Assembly: GCA_005878685.1 (NCBI GenBank) | Contig: VBLN01000231.1 | Span: 1 to 5,905, forward strand | DNA: 5,905 bases | Direction: 5' to 3' | DNA from: Deltaproteobacteria bacterium | GTDB lineage: Bacteria; Desulfobacterota; Binatia; UBA9968 | Shown here: positions 1-5,516 of the stretch, in pieces | Numbering within the stretch: the first letter of the stretch is position 1 | How the letters are laid out: each line of letters starts with the position of its first letter | Translations under genes and position numbers: made by a program | Notes under the pieces: generated by a model | What the model was told of the DNA's origin: nothing | The model's database searches: none | The model's input: the letters and a program-made list of their open reading frames with translations, nothing else

Positions 1-977
1 CGAATGTCGAGGCCCTCTAAAAGTTGGGCTTCCGCCGGCTTGACTCTGCTATTCGCGGGCATGCGGTTTGTCGAGACAACAATCCGCTGCGCTTCTTCGG
101 AAAGGAAGTAGTCGATCAGTAGCGCCGCCGCGTGAGGGTGCGAGCCGTTTTGACTCATATAAAGCAAGCTTGGGCTTAAAAAGAGCGGCCGAACCGGGGC
201 GAACCAAAGGGGTGCGCCGACCTTCGCCAGCGTCAAGACCGAATTCAGATTCGTATCCACCACCATTTCGAACTCCCCTGCGGCTAGGAGCTCGTTCATA
301 TGGCGCCGCCCCCGAATGTGGGTCGGGTTCTGTTCATTCAGCCTCCTCATAAAGCGAATTCCCTGTTCTTGACCTAGGAGCTGCAAAATCGCGCCAAACC
401 AGACGTAGGATTGTGTATCCATCGCCAGTTTTTCCTTCCAGCGCGGACTGAGGAGATCCTCGACCCGCCGCGGGACCTCCTCTTTCTTGACGAACTTGGT
501 GTTGTAAGATGAGACGCTGAGATTGGTGAACATCGCGGTCCAGAGCCCCTCTTTGTCTTTGAAGCCGTCCCGGTAGAATTCTCTTTGCGGGGATCTGTAG
601 CGGGCAATGATTTTTTTAGCCAAGAGCGCCACCATGCCCAGCTGACCGCTCAGGATCACGTCGGAACCGACCTTGCCTGCGCGAGCTTCGGTTTCAACCC
701 GGTTAATGATGGACGCGCCCGAGAAGTGGACCATTTGTAAATTGACAAACGGATACTTCTTCATGAAGCCATCGGCGATAGCCTTTGCGCCGCTCACGTC
801 GAGGTTTGCATACGCAACCACCTGAGCGTCCTTTTTGGCCGCCTCGATAAGACGCGTTTCCCGCTCTACAGTGGGAAGGGACTCAAGCCAGGAGAGCTTT
901 GCTTCTGTCTGTGCAAGAGCTGTCGAGGAATTAAGGACAAAGCAAAGAAATATCAGGGAACACTTGATATTTTGCAT
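1..977 (-). CDS. Exported ABC-type (AfuA-like) solute-binding protein, 3' end outside window
   Basis: The frame is open from an ATG at 977 to the window edge, giving 325 codons with no stop, so the C-terminus is missing. The N-terminus is a signal peptide: a short Lys-containing start, a hydrophobic core (SLIFLCFVL) and a likely cut after ALA at residue 22. The mature part has the layout of periplasmic type 2 binding proteins of the Fe3+/AfuA group: an early LIEAAKKDAQVVAYANL strand, a KKYPF motif, a SYNTKFV hinge-like segment, SPRWKEKLAMD, and a late HPHAAALLIDYFLSEEAQ helix. The same landmarks occur in the same order in the plus-strand gene at 2057-3121, so the two are paralogues. No adjacent Tyr-Tyr pair, the usual ferric-iron ligand of FbpA proteins, is visible, so iron is probably not the ligand; the true substrate is unknown. 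It lies 30 nt downstream of the TAXI gene and is probably co-transcribed with it. The ribosome-binding site is weak. Confidence 0.88.
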   Translation of the reverse strand, partial: MQNIKCSLIFLCFVLNSSTALAQTEAKLSWLESLPTVERETRLIEAAKKDAQVVAYANLDVSGAKAIADGFMKKYPFVNLQMVHFSGASIINRVETEARAGKVGSDVILSGQLGMVALLAKKIIARYRSPQREFYRDGFKDKEGLWTAMFTNLSVSSYNTKFVKKEEVPRRVEDLLSPRWKEKLAMDTQSYVWFGAILQLLGQEQGIRFMRRLNEQNPTHIRGRRHMNELLAAGEFEMVVDTNLNSVLTLAKVGAPLWFAPVRPLFLSPSLLYMSQNGSHPHAAALLIDYFLSEEAQRIVVSTNRMPANSRVKPAEAQLLEGLDI

Positions 978-1007
978 GGTCGTCTCTGCTGGTGGTTCAG
1001 AGTTCGC

Positions 1008-1955
1008 TCAAAGGTGGCCTTTTTCTTTGAAGTATCTCTTCGCGCCAGGATGAAGCGGAATGCAAAGCGGTCCGGCCTCTCCTCCGTGGCAAAACTCTTG
1101 TATGGTCATCTCCCGGCCATCGAAGTGGTCCACCGGGATCTTGTGACAGGTTTTGTCGACTCTCGCTGCTATATCGTAAGCCGTTGTGCTAGGGAGGTCG
1201 CGGTGGCAGAAAAATAGCCAGCCGCTAAAGTCTACGGTCTCGATCGCTTGTTGCACCTCGGGGTAGTACTTAGGAGTGATCGGTGCGCGGGTGTAGCCGA
1301 TTCTTTCCAGCCGGCGGAGCACGGCGTCGGTCAGCGAGAGCAGTCTCATCCCGGACGCAAGCGCCTTTGTCCCCCAACTCTTCAACCCCTCATCGAACAC
1401 AGCGTCCACTTCTCCGTTCTCGATCTGCCTCTTTCGCTCCTTCGAACTCGGGTTGGCCACCCGCAGAATCTTGCCGCCCCATTTTTCTATTTCACTAAAG
1501 CCGAGGCCGTATCCCCTTAGAACTTCGTCGATTGCGAACAGAGTGGAATGATATTTTCCTCCCTCTCTGGTGGAGACGCGCAGCGGGTATCTTTTCTCTT
1601 TCAGCTCTTCAAGCGAGCGTATCCCGGTCCTTTCATGGACGGCAAAGACGAGGCGGTCCCAGGAAGGGAAGACTCCTATGGCTCGCAAGGGAATTTTGTT
1701 CTTGTAGAATCCTTTGCCGAGAATTGCCATGCGTGCCAGGGACGCTGGATTGGCGAAGGCCAGATCGTATTTTTTTCTTCCGACCGAGAGAGGAGCACCG
1801 GTCCCGCCAAGCTCGGAATCGCTGCTGCCAAGAACGAGCGAGAGCTGATTAGAGGTCCCCCTAAGAGTCTCATAAAAGGAAATGGCGACTTTAGCTGCAA
1901 TCTCCCCTCGAGCCTCACCCGTGACGGCAATTTTCAAATGAAATTTCCTGTTCAT
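1008..1955 (-). CDS. TAXI-family (TRAP-associated) substrate-binding protein without signal peptide
   Basis: This 315-residue protein resembles TAXI/NMT1-like binding proteins. Near the N-terminus it has an AVTGEARGEIAAKVAISF stretch and a YDLAFANPASLARMA segment. Later come RTGIRSLEELKEKRYPLRVS, an NGEVDAVFDEGLKSW segment, and LPSTTAYDIAARV. The C-terminus reads IPLHPGAKRYFKEKG, which matches the usual end of TAXI proteins. Family members bind small carboxylates or related solutes in the periplasm for TRAP transporters, but no TRAP membrane gene is in the window. The N-terminus (MNRKFHLKIAVTG) goes directly into the first strand with no hydrophobic export signal, so as read the protein would stay in the cytoplasm. 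A GTG start four codons earlier (1967) is possible. I prefer the ATG at 1955 because GGTGG (1964-1968) lies 8 nt upstream of it, whereas the GTG has no good site. The gene is probably first in an operon with the binding protein ending at the window edge. Its ligand cannot be told. Confidence 0.85.
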   Translation of the reverse strand: MNRKFHLKIAVTGEARGEIAAKVAISFYETLRGTSNQLSLVLGSSDSELGGTGAPLSVGRKKYDLAFANPASLARMAILGKGFYKNKIPLRAIGVFPSWDRLVFAVHERTGIRSLEELKEKRYPLRVSTREGGKYHSTLFAIDEVLRGYGLGFSEIEKWGGKILRVANPSSKERKRQIENGEVDAVFDEGLKSWGTKALASGMRLLSLTDAVLRRLERIGYTRAPITPKYYPEVQQAIETVDFSGWLFFCHRDLPSTTAYDIAARVDKTCHKIPVDHFDGREMTIQEFCHGGEAGPLCIPLHPGAKRYFKEKGHL

Positions 1956-1963
1956 AGGTGTAG

Positions 1964-1968
1964 CCACC
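1964..1968 (-). promoter_or_regulatory. Ribosome-binding site deciding the TAXI gene start
   Basis: On the minus strand GGTGG lies 8 nt before the ATG at 1955. It overlaps the alternative GTG start at 1967, which itself has only a pyrimidine-rich stretch upstream. This favours the ATG. The motif is a partial Shine-Dalgarno match, so confidence is moderate. Confidence 0.4.
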
Positions 1969-1990
1969 GAGCTGAAAGATTATGCTAGCG

Positions 1991-2021
1991 CGTATATCAC
2001 CCCTGCATATCCTCTTGTCAA
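1991..2021 (-). promoter_or_regulatory. Putative sigma-70-type promoter for the TAXI/binding-protein operon
   Basis: On the minus strand a perfect TTGACA (-35, 2021-2016) is followed after 19 bp by TATACG (-10, 1996-1991). TG stands one base upstream of the -10, giving an extended -10 (TGaTATACG). The spacer is longer than the optimal 17 bp, but an extended -10 can tolerate this. Transcription would start near 1984, leaving a leader of about 30 nt before the ATG at 1955. The -35 sits in the 9-bp near-palindrome CTTGTCAAG (2014-2022), a possible operator. This is sequence matching by eye only. Confidence 0.35.
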
Positions 2022-2046
2022 GCGAGGTATTGGGTTGTTATAGCTC

Positions 2047-2050
2047 AAGG
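2047..2050 (+). promoter_or_regulatory. Ribosome-binding site deciding the plus-strand binding-protein start
   Basis: AAGG lies 6 nt before the ATG at 2057. That ATG opens directly into a textbook signal peptide (MKKTCILLLS). The frame is open further upstream to an ATG at 1982, but that would put 25 extra residues in front of the signal peptide and run through the divergent promoter region. Confidence 0.5.
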
Positions 2051-2056
2051 CAGCCG

Positions 2057-3121
2057 ATGAAGAAAACTTGCATTCTCCTACTTTCCATGACAGCGCTCAT
2101 CGTTTGCGCGAATGCCGGCGCTCAAATCGACGGTGAGGGCTTGTTGGCGAGAGTCAATTCGCTATCTCCGATCGAGAGAAGCGATGCCCTTATCGCCGGA
2201 GCCCGCAAGGAGGGCGCGGTCGAGTGGTACAGCACACTCCCTGGCACAGATGTCAAAGAATTGATCGACCGCTTCACCAAGAGGTACCCGTTTATCGAAA
2301 TCAAGTACACGAGGGGGGGTGGAACAGGGGTCATCAATCGACTGCTGACCGAATACAAGACAGGCACTTATAGGGCCGACGTCATCGGCGCGCGAGGGAC
2401 CTTCCACGCAACGCTCATGAAGGCAGGTATTGTGGCGAAGAACCTGGCGCCTTTCCGGCAGGAGTTGCGCGACAGATATATGGATAAGGAGGGTTATTTC
2501 GTCGGCCCTTTCACCTACGGCTACGTGATCGGCTACAACACACGAAACGTCCCCTCGAACAAAATGCCGAACTCTTATGAAGAGTTGCTGGCGCCGGAAT
2601 GGAAAGGGCAGCTGGCGTTGGATCTCGAATCGTATGAGTGGCTCGCCGGATTACTCGATATTCTCGGCGAAGAGAAGGGGCTGGAGTTTGCAAGAAAACT
2701 AGCAGCGCAGAATATTCGCACGCAGCGGGGGCACACGTTGTTGACTCAATTAGTAGCGGGTGGAGAGTTGAAAGTGATCATCGACGGCTATCACTATCAG
2801 ATGATGAATTTCAAGGAGAAGGGCGCTCCCGTTGATTTTGTCGTTCCCGACCCAGTGATCTTCAAGGAGCCCAGCGGGATTTGGGTGATGAAGAAGGCTC
2901 CTCATCCTCACGCAGCAGCTCTACTGATGGATTTTCTTTTTACGAAGGAAGGACAGCAAGTTTACGCGGACCAAAGCCGTCTGGTGGCGCGCAAGGACAT
3001 GGAGTGGGACTTCGGCGGCAAACAACTCAAGCGCGTCCATGTCTTGCCAGCCGAAAAATGGGGGCCGAGATATAATGAGCTGGTAAGACAGTTCGATCAG
3101 ATCTTTCGTAAAGGAAATTGA
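2057..3121 (+). CDS. Exported ABC-type (AfuA-like) solute-binding protein
   Basis: This complete 354-residue protein begins with a signal peptide: MKK, a hydrophobic core, and a likely cut after AGA at residue 22. The mature part has the type 2 periplasmic binding-protein layout. Landmarks in order are LIAGARKEGAVEWYSTL (about 45-61), KRYPFIEIKYTRGGGTGVINR, a TYRADVIG strand, GYVIGYNTRNV at the hinge, LAPEWKGQLALDLESYEW, GGELKVIIDGYHYQMMNF in the second lobe, and APHPHAAALLMDFLFTKEGQ near the C-terminus. In ABC importers such proteins catch a solute in the periplasm and hand it to a permease. No Tyr-Tyr pair is visible, so iron is unlikely; the ligand is unknown. It is paralogous to the truncated minus-strand gene at 1-977. 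It is transcribed away from the TAXI operon and converges on the ligase gene, with 43 bp between the stops. No permease or ATPase is on this strand, so its partner is elsewhere or shared. A seven-G run (2313-2319) encodes part of the RGGGTG segment. Confidence 0.92.
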   Translation: MKKTCILLLSMTALIVCANAGAQIDGEGLLARVNSLSPIERSDALIAGARKEGAVEWYSTLPGTDVKELIDRFTKRYPFIEIKYTRGGGTGVINRLLTEYKTGTYRADVIGARGTFHATLMKAGIVAKNLAPFRQELRDRYMDKEGYFVGPFTYGYVIGYNTRNVPSNKMPNSYEELLAPEWKGQLALDLESYEWLAGLLDILGEEKGLEFARKLAAQNIRTQRGHTLLTQLVAGGELKVIIDGYHYQMMNFKEKGAPVDFVVPDPVIFKEPSGIWVMKKAPHPHAAALLMDFLFTKEGQQVYADQSRLVARKDMEWDFGGKQLKRVHVLPAEKWGPRYNELVRQFDQIFRKGN

Positions 3122-3164
3122 TCGCGAATCAGGCACTCTGCGGGTTGGCGTAACAGTCAAATCT

Positions 3165-4280
3165 TTAACAGGGCGATTTTAATTTTCTCTGCTCCTCGTC
3201 CCGCATCTCCCTGCGCAGAAGTTTTCCTACCTTTGATTTCGGTAGCATGTCGCGAAATTCGATGTAGTCCGGCACCTCATAGGGAAGTAGCCTCTCGCGG
3301 CAGTGTTTCATGAGGTCGTAGGAGGTAACGCCGCGAACATCCTCCTTCAAGATCACAAAGGCCTTAACCTGCTCGCCGGCTAAGGGATCCGGCACACCGA
3401 CCACGCAGGCTGCCACGACCGCGGGATGGTCCTGGAGAACCGATTCCACCCTAGCGGCCGAGACGCGGTACCCCTTGTGCTTGATCAGGTCGGACCTCCT
3501 ATCGATGAACTCGATCTCTGCGTCAGCATTTATCCTGACATAGTCGCCGGTCCGGCACCACGTTCTGCCATCGAGCGTAAGGAAGCTCTCCTTTGTTTCC
3601 GCGGAATTGTCCAGATAGCCTCCCATGATATACGAATAATCGGAGCTCACCAGGAGTTCGCCTCCCTCGCCGGGCGGGACCGGCTTAAGCGCCTCCGGAT
3701 CAAGCAGCTTGGCCAGCCTCGTCGGTATGAGGCGACCAACGCTCCGCGGCGCGGGCTCCGTCGCGGGAGGAGTCACCGACATGCAGACGGTTTCGGTCGA
3801 GCCATAGACTTGATATATTGGAATGCCAGCTTTCTCTCTCCACCTGGAAGCCACTTCGAGCGGAAGCGTATCGCCCGCACTCCAGCAATATCTGAGACTC
3901 CGGAGATCGTAAAAGTCCAGGCGGTCATTTTCCAGAATCAGCCGATAAAGGCTGGGTACCCCGGCGAGAAGGGTTCCCTTGTAGTTCTGGATCGATGCCG
4001 AAACGGCATCTGTGTTCGGCTTCGGAGCGATGACGACGGTATTGCCCAGATGCAATCCCAGAGCAAAGACCATGTCCTGGGAAAACATGTGAAAAAGGGG
4101 AAGGGGCATAATAAGCGTATTTTCGGCTTCTTTAATGCAGCGCCGATAGACCTCCCGGACGCCGACGATACCGCTCAGCAGCTCCAAGTGCCCGTGCGGA
4201 ATCCCCTTGGGAAAGCCGGTGGTCCCGCCAGTATAGAGGATGTGGGCAATGTGGTTTTTTGGATCGATATCGACCGGCAA
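3165..4280 (-). CDS. AMP-binding acyl-CoA ligase, C-terminal fragment of a frameshifted gene
   Basis: This frame holds the catalytic part of an ANL-superfamily adenylate-forming ligase. Such enzymes activate a carboxylic acid with ATP to an acyl-adenylate and then a CoA thioester. In order it shows the phosphate-binding loop YTGGTTGFPKG (residues 16-26), the adenine-binding VYGSTE (158-163), the RTGD aspartate motif (243-246), the DRRSDLIKHKGYRV hinge region (260-273), and the C-terminal lysine in SKVGKLLRRE (K353). All core residues appear intact. The YTGGTTG form is common in medium- and long-chain acyl-CoA synthetases, but the substrate cannot be fixed. The start given is a TTG with no real support, because the frame is open further upstream to 4322. 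It is the continuation of the N-terminal fragment at 4132-4809, displaced by one base. Removing one base restores a protein of about 547 residues, normal for the family. The stop faces the plus-strand binding-protein gene. Confidence 0.85.
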   Translation of the reverse strand: MPVDIDPKNHIAHILYTGGTTGFPKGIPHGHLELLSGIVGVREVYRRCIKEAENTLIMPLPLFHMFSQDMVFALGLHLGNTVVIAPKPNTDAVSASIQNYKGTLLAGVPSLYRLILENDRLDFYDLRSLRYCWSAGDTLPLEVASRWREKAGIPIYQVYGSTETVCMSVTPPATEPAPRSVGRLIPTRLAKLLDPEALKPVPPGEGGELLVSSDYSYIMGGYLDNSAETKESFLTLDGRTWCRTGDYVRINADAEIEFIDRRSDLIKHKGYRVSAARVESVLQDHPAVVAACVVGVPDPLAGEQVKAFVILKEDVRGVTSYDLMKHCRERLLPYEVPDYIEFRDMLPKSKVGKLLRREMRDEEQRKLKSPC

Positions 4281-4809
4281 CGGCTTTGGCGGATATTTTC
4301 GGATGAGACGATTGGGAACCTTTCATGAGCTTATCGAAGAGCTGACCGAAGAGTTTTTTCCCAAGAGGGAGCAGGTCCGCAACCCGGGTCACAATGATTC
4401 TCTCGATCTGAGTTTCGGGAAGAACCTCTTTGACATAGCCGAAATTGGTATCGGCGCAGACGATCGTTTTGGAACCTGAGTGGTTCAGCAGATACGTAAG
4501 CTCGTACGGCGGATAAATGGGCGAGACCGGAACCGGGACCGCACCGATTTTTTGCAGCGCCATGTAAGCGATAAGCCATTGAGGCGAGTTGGGGAGATAG
4601 ATCAGCACCCGATCTTGAACTTTCACACCCAAGTCGCGGGCGGCGGTGGCAAACCGGTAGGTGAGTTCCCTCAACTCCCGATAACTGAAACGGGTGCCCA
4701 AAAATATCAAAGCGGAGTTGTGAGGATATTTTTCGGCGCTCGTCTCAAAGGCGTAGAGGATCGTCTTCTCCTGTTCGATGGTTTGTTTGAGCGCGGATTC
4801 CACTCTCAA
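4132..4809 (-). CDS. AMP-binding acyl-CoA ligase, N-terminal fragment of a frameshifted gene
   Basis: Residues 1 to about 163 match the N-terminal domain of acyl-CoA ligases: FETSAEKYPHNSALIFLGTR, FSYRELRELTYRFA, GVKVQDRVLIYLPNSPQW, and GAVPVPVSPIYPPYELTYLL, the usual early ligase strands and helices. Beyond about residue 163 the translation turns into unrelated, Arg/His-rich sequence until the stop at 4132. The neighbouring frame there carries the true continuation (see 3165-4280). The probable start is a TTG at 4809 that overlaps the livF stop as TTGA, implying translational coupling; a GTG at 4803 is the alternative. The gene is therefore third in the livG-livF-ligase operon. Alone, this fragment lacks the phosphate-binding loop and every later catalytic motif, so it would be inactive. 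Either the gene is a recent pseudogene or the sequence has a one-base error. Confidence 0.85.
   Translation of the reverse strand: MRVESALKQTIEQEKTILYAFETSAEKYPHNSALIFLGTRFSYRELRELTYRFATAARDLGVKVQDRVLIYLPNSPQWLIAYMALQKIGAVPVPVSPIYPPYELTYLLNHSGSKTIVCADTNFGYVKEVLPETQIERIIVTRVADLLPLGKKLFGQLFDKLMKGSQSSHPKISAKAVAGRYRSKKPHCPHPLYWRDHRLSQGDSARALGAAERYRRRPGGLSALH
4281..4323 (-). other. Frameshift interval in the acyl-CoA ligase gene
   Basis: The downstream frame meets a TGA at 4325-4323, and the ligase-like sequence of the upstream frame ends near K163 (4323-4321). The switch must lie between there and the PVDIDP segment at 4277-4260, which already looks native. Skipping one base restores the gene. 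Candidate sites are the AAA at 4323-4321, which gives LMKVPNRLIRKYPP, or the AAAA at 4299-4296, which gives SSHPKYPPKPLP. No classical slippery heptamer with a downstream pseudoknot is obvious, so a mutation or sequencing error is likelier than programmed frameshifting. Confidence 0.75.
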
Positions 4810-5516
4810 ATTCCGAAGTAGGCGGATCTCACATGGGGGTTGTTCATCAGCTCCTTTCCCGCTCCTTCTACGGTTATGATTGGAAGGAGCGGCCGGGCAT
4901 ACTGATCAGCGACGAAGACGGTAATCCCCGACTGCCTGATGTTCCGGATGGCCTCAATGACCTTGAGCTGAAGCGACGGGGCCAAGCCCAAGAGCGGCTC
5001 GTCCAAAAGAAGCAGGGTCGGCTTGGCCATGAGCGACCTGCCGATCGCGAGCATCTGCTGCTCACCGCCGCTGAGAAAGCCCGCTCTCCGATTGCGCAGC
5101 TCAAACAGAGAAGGAAAAAGCTCCCACACGTGCTCGAGCGTTTGTTTCCCTTCCGAGCGGCTTCGCAAGGTCGCGCCGATTTTCAGGTTCTCCAGCACCG
5201 TGCTTTCCGGAAAGACGCGCCTGCGCTCCGGACAAAGAACGATCCCGTCTCTGACCCGCAGGCTTGGTTTGAGATCACCGATATCCTTGTCTCTGTATCT
5301 TATCTGTCCCATGACTGTGATCTTCTCGCCGCCTCTTCTCCCCTCTTTTATCTTTCGATCGAGAATGATGCCTGAGATGGTGTACATCAAGGTGGACTTT
5401 CCGGCTCCATTCGAGCCGAGCAGGCCTACGATCTCCGCTTCGCGCACCTCCAGAGTCACATTGTTGACCGCGACTCCGTTTTCGTAGAAGACCATCAGGT
5501 TCTCGATGGCGAGCAT
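4806..5516 (-). CDS. livF: LivF-type ABC transporter ATP-binding protein with C-terminal internal deletion
   Basis: This 236-residue ATPase belongs to the branched-chain amino acid/amide importer family. Such proteins pair with LivG at the inner membrane and power uptake through LivH/LivM. It shows Walker A GSNGAGKST (34-42), LCPERRRVFPESTV (94-107, the place of the LivF VPEGRRVF segment), signature LSGGEQQ (148-154), Walker B LLLLDEP (168-174) and DQ (204-205) at the LivF EQ position. Two oddities stand out against E. coli LivF recalled from memory. About 14 extra basic/Gly residues follow Walker A (about 52-70). About 11 residues are missing after ARPLLPI (213), where LivF normally has ADRGYVLE plus a turn; the ending ITVEGAGKELMNNPHVRSAYFG is normal. 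The deletion coincides with an inverted repeat at 4859-4892. The start ATG directly follows the livG stop (TAAATG), and the stop overlaps the ligase start. The real ligand may be an organic acid, given the adjacent CoA ligase. Confidence 0.93.
   Translation of the reverse strand: MLAIENLMVFYENGVAVNNVTLEVREAEIVGLLGSNGAGKSTLMYTISGIILDRKIKEGRRGGEKITVMGQIRYRDKDIGDLKPSLRVRDGIVLCPERRRVFPESTVLENLKIGATLRSRSEGKQTLEHVWELFPSLFELRNRRAGFLSGGEQQMLAIGRSLMAKPTLLLLDEPLLGLAPSLQLKVIEAIRNIRQSGITVFVADQYARPLLPIITVEGAGKELMNNPHVRSAYFGI
4859..4892. repeat. Perfect 10-bp inverted repeat inside livF
   Basis: The arms CCGCTCCTTC (4859-4868) and GAAGGAGCGG (4883-4892) are perfect reverse complements around a 14-nt loop. 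The repeat lies in coding sequence for residues around ARPLLPIITVEGAG. Its loop contains the exact point where about 11 LivF residues are missing. It is probably a stem left at, or responsible for, that deletion rather than a terminator, since there is no T-run and it lies within the gene. Confidence 0.7.

Noticed and set aside
1548..1988. Plus-strand open frame opposite the TAXI gene
   Set aside because: It is a shadow of the minus-strand coding sequence with no recognisable domain.
1982..2056. A 25-residue N-terminal extension of the plus-strand binding protein from an ATG at 1982
   Set aside because: It would bury the signal peptide internally and overlaps the divergent promoter region; the ATG at 2057 has AAGG 6 nt upstream and starts with MKK.
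2057..2125. Lipoprotein signal (LIVC) in the plus-strand binding protein
   Set aside because: The residue before Cys is Val rather than Gly/Ala/Ser, and a standard AGA cleavage site follows.
2313..2319. Seven-G run as a phase-variable tract
   Set aside because: It encodes the native-looking RGGGTG segment in frame and is a single short tract; nothing else suggests phase variation.
3122..3164. Possible bidirectional terminator between the convergent stops
   Set aside because: The 43 bp contain a direct repeat TAACAG (3151-3156 and 3166-3171) but no GC-rich stem followed by a T-run on either strand.
4281..4323. Programmed ribosomal frameshifting in the ligase
   Set aside because: There is no slippery heptamer or evident stimulatory structure, and regulation by frameshifting is not known to me for acyl-CoA ligases.
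3426..4328. 300-codon open frame on the plus strand opposite the ligase
   Set aside because: It is antisense to well-conserved ligase motifs, its translation resembles no family, and it has no ribosome-binding site that I can see.
4833..5375. Plus-strand open frame of 180 codons opposite livF
   Set aside because: It is antisense to clear Walker A, signature and Walker B motifs and has no family resemblance.
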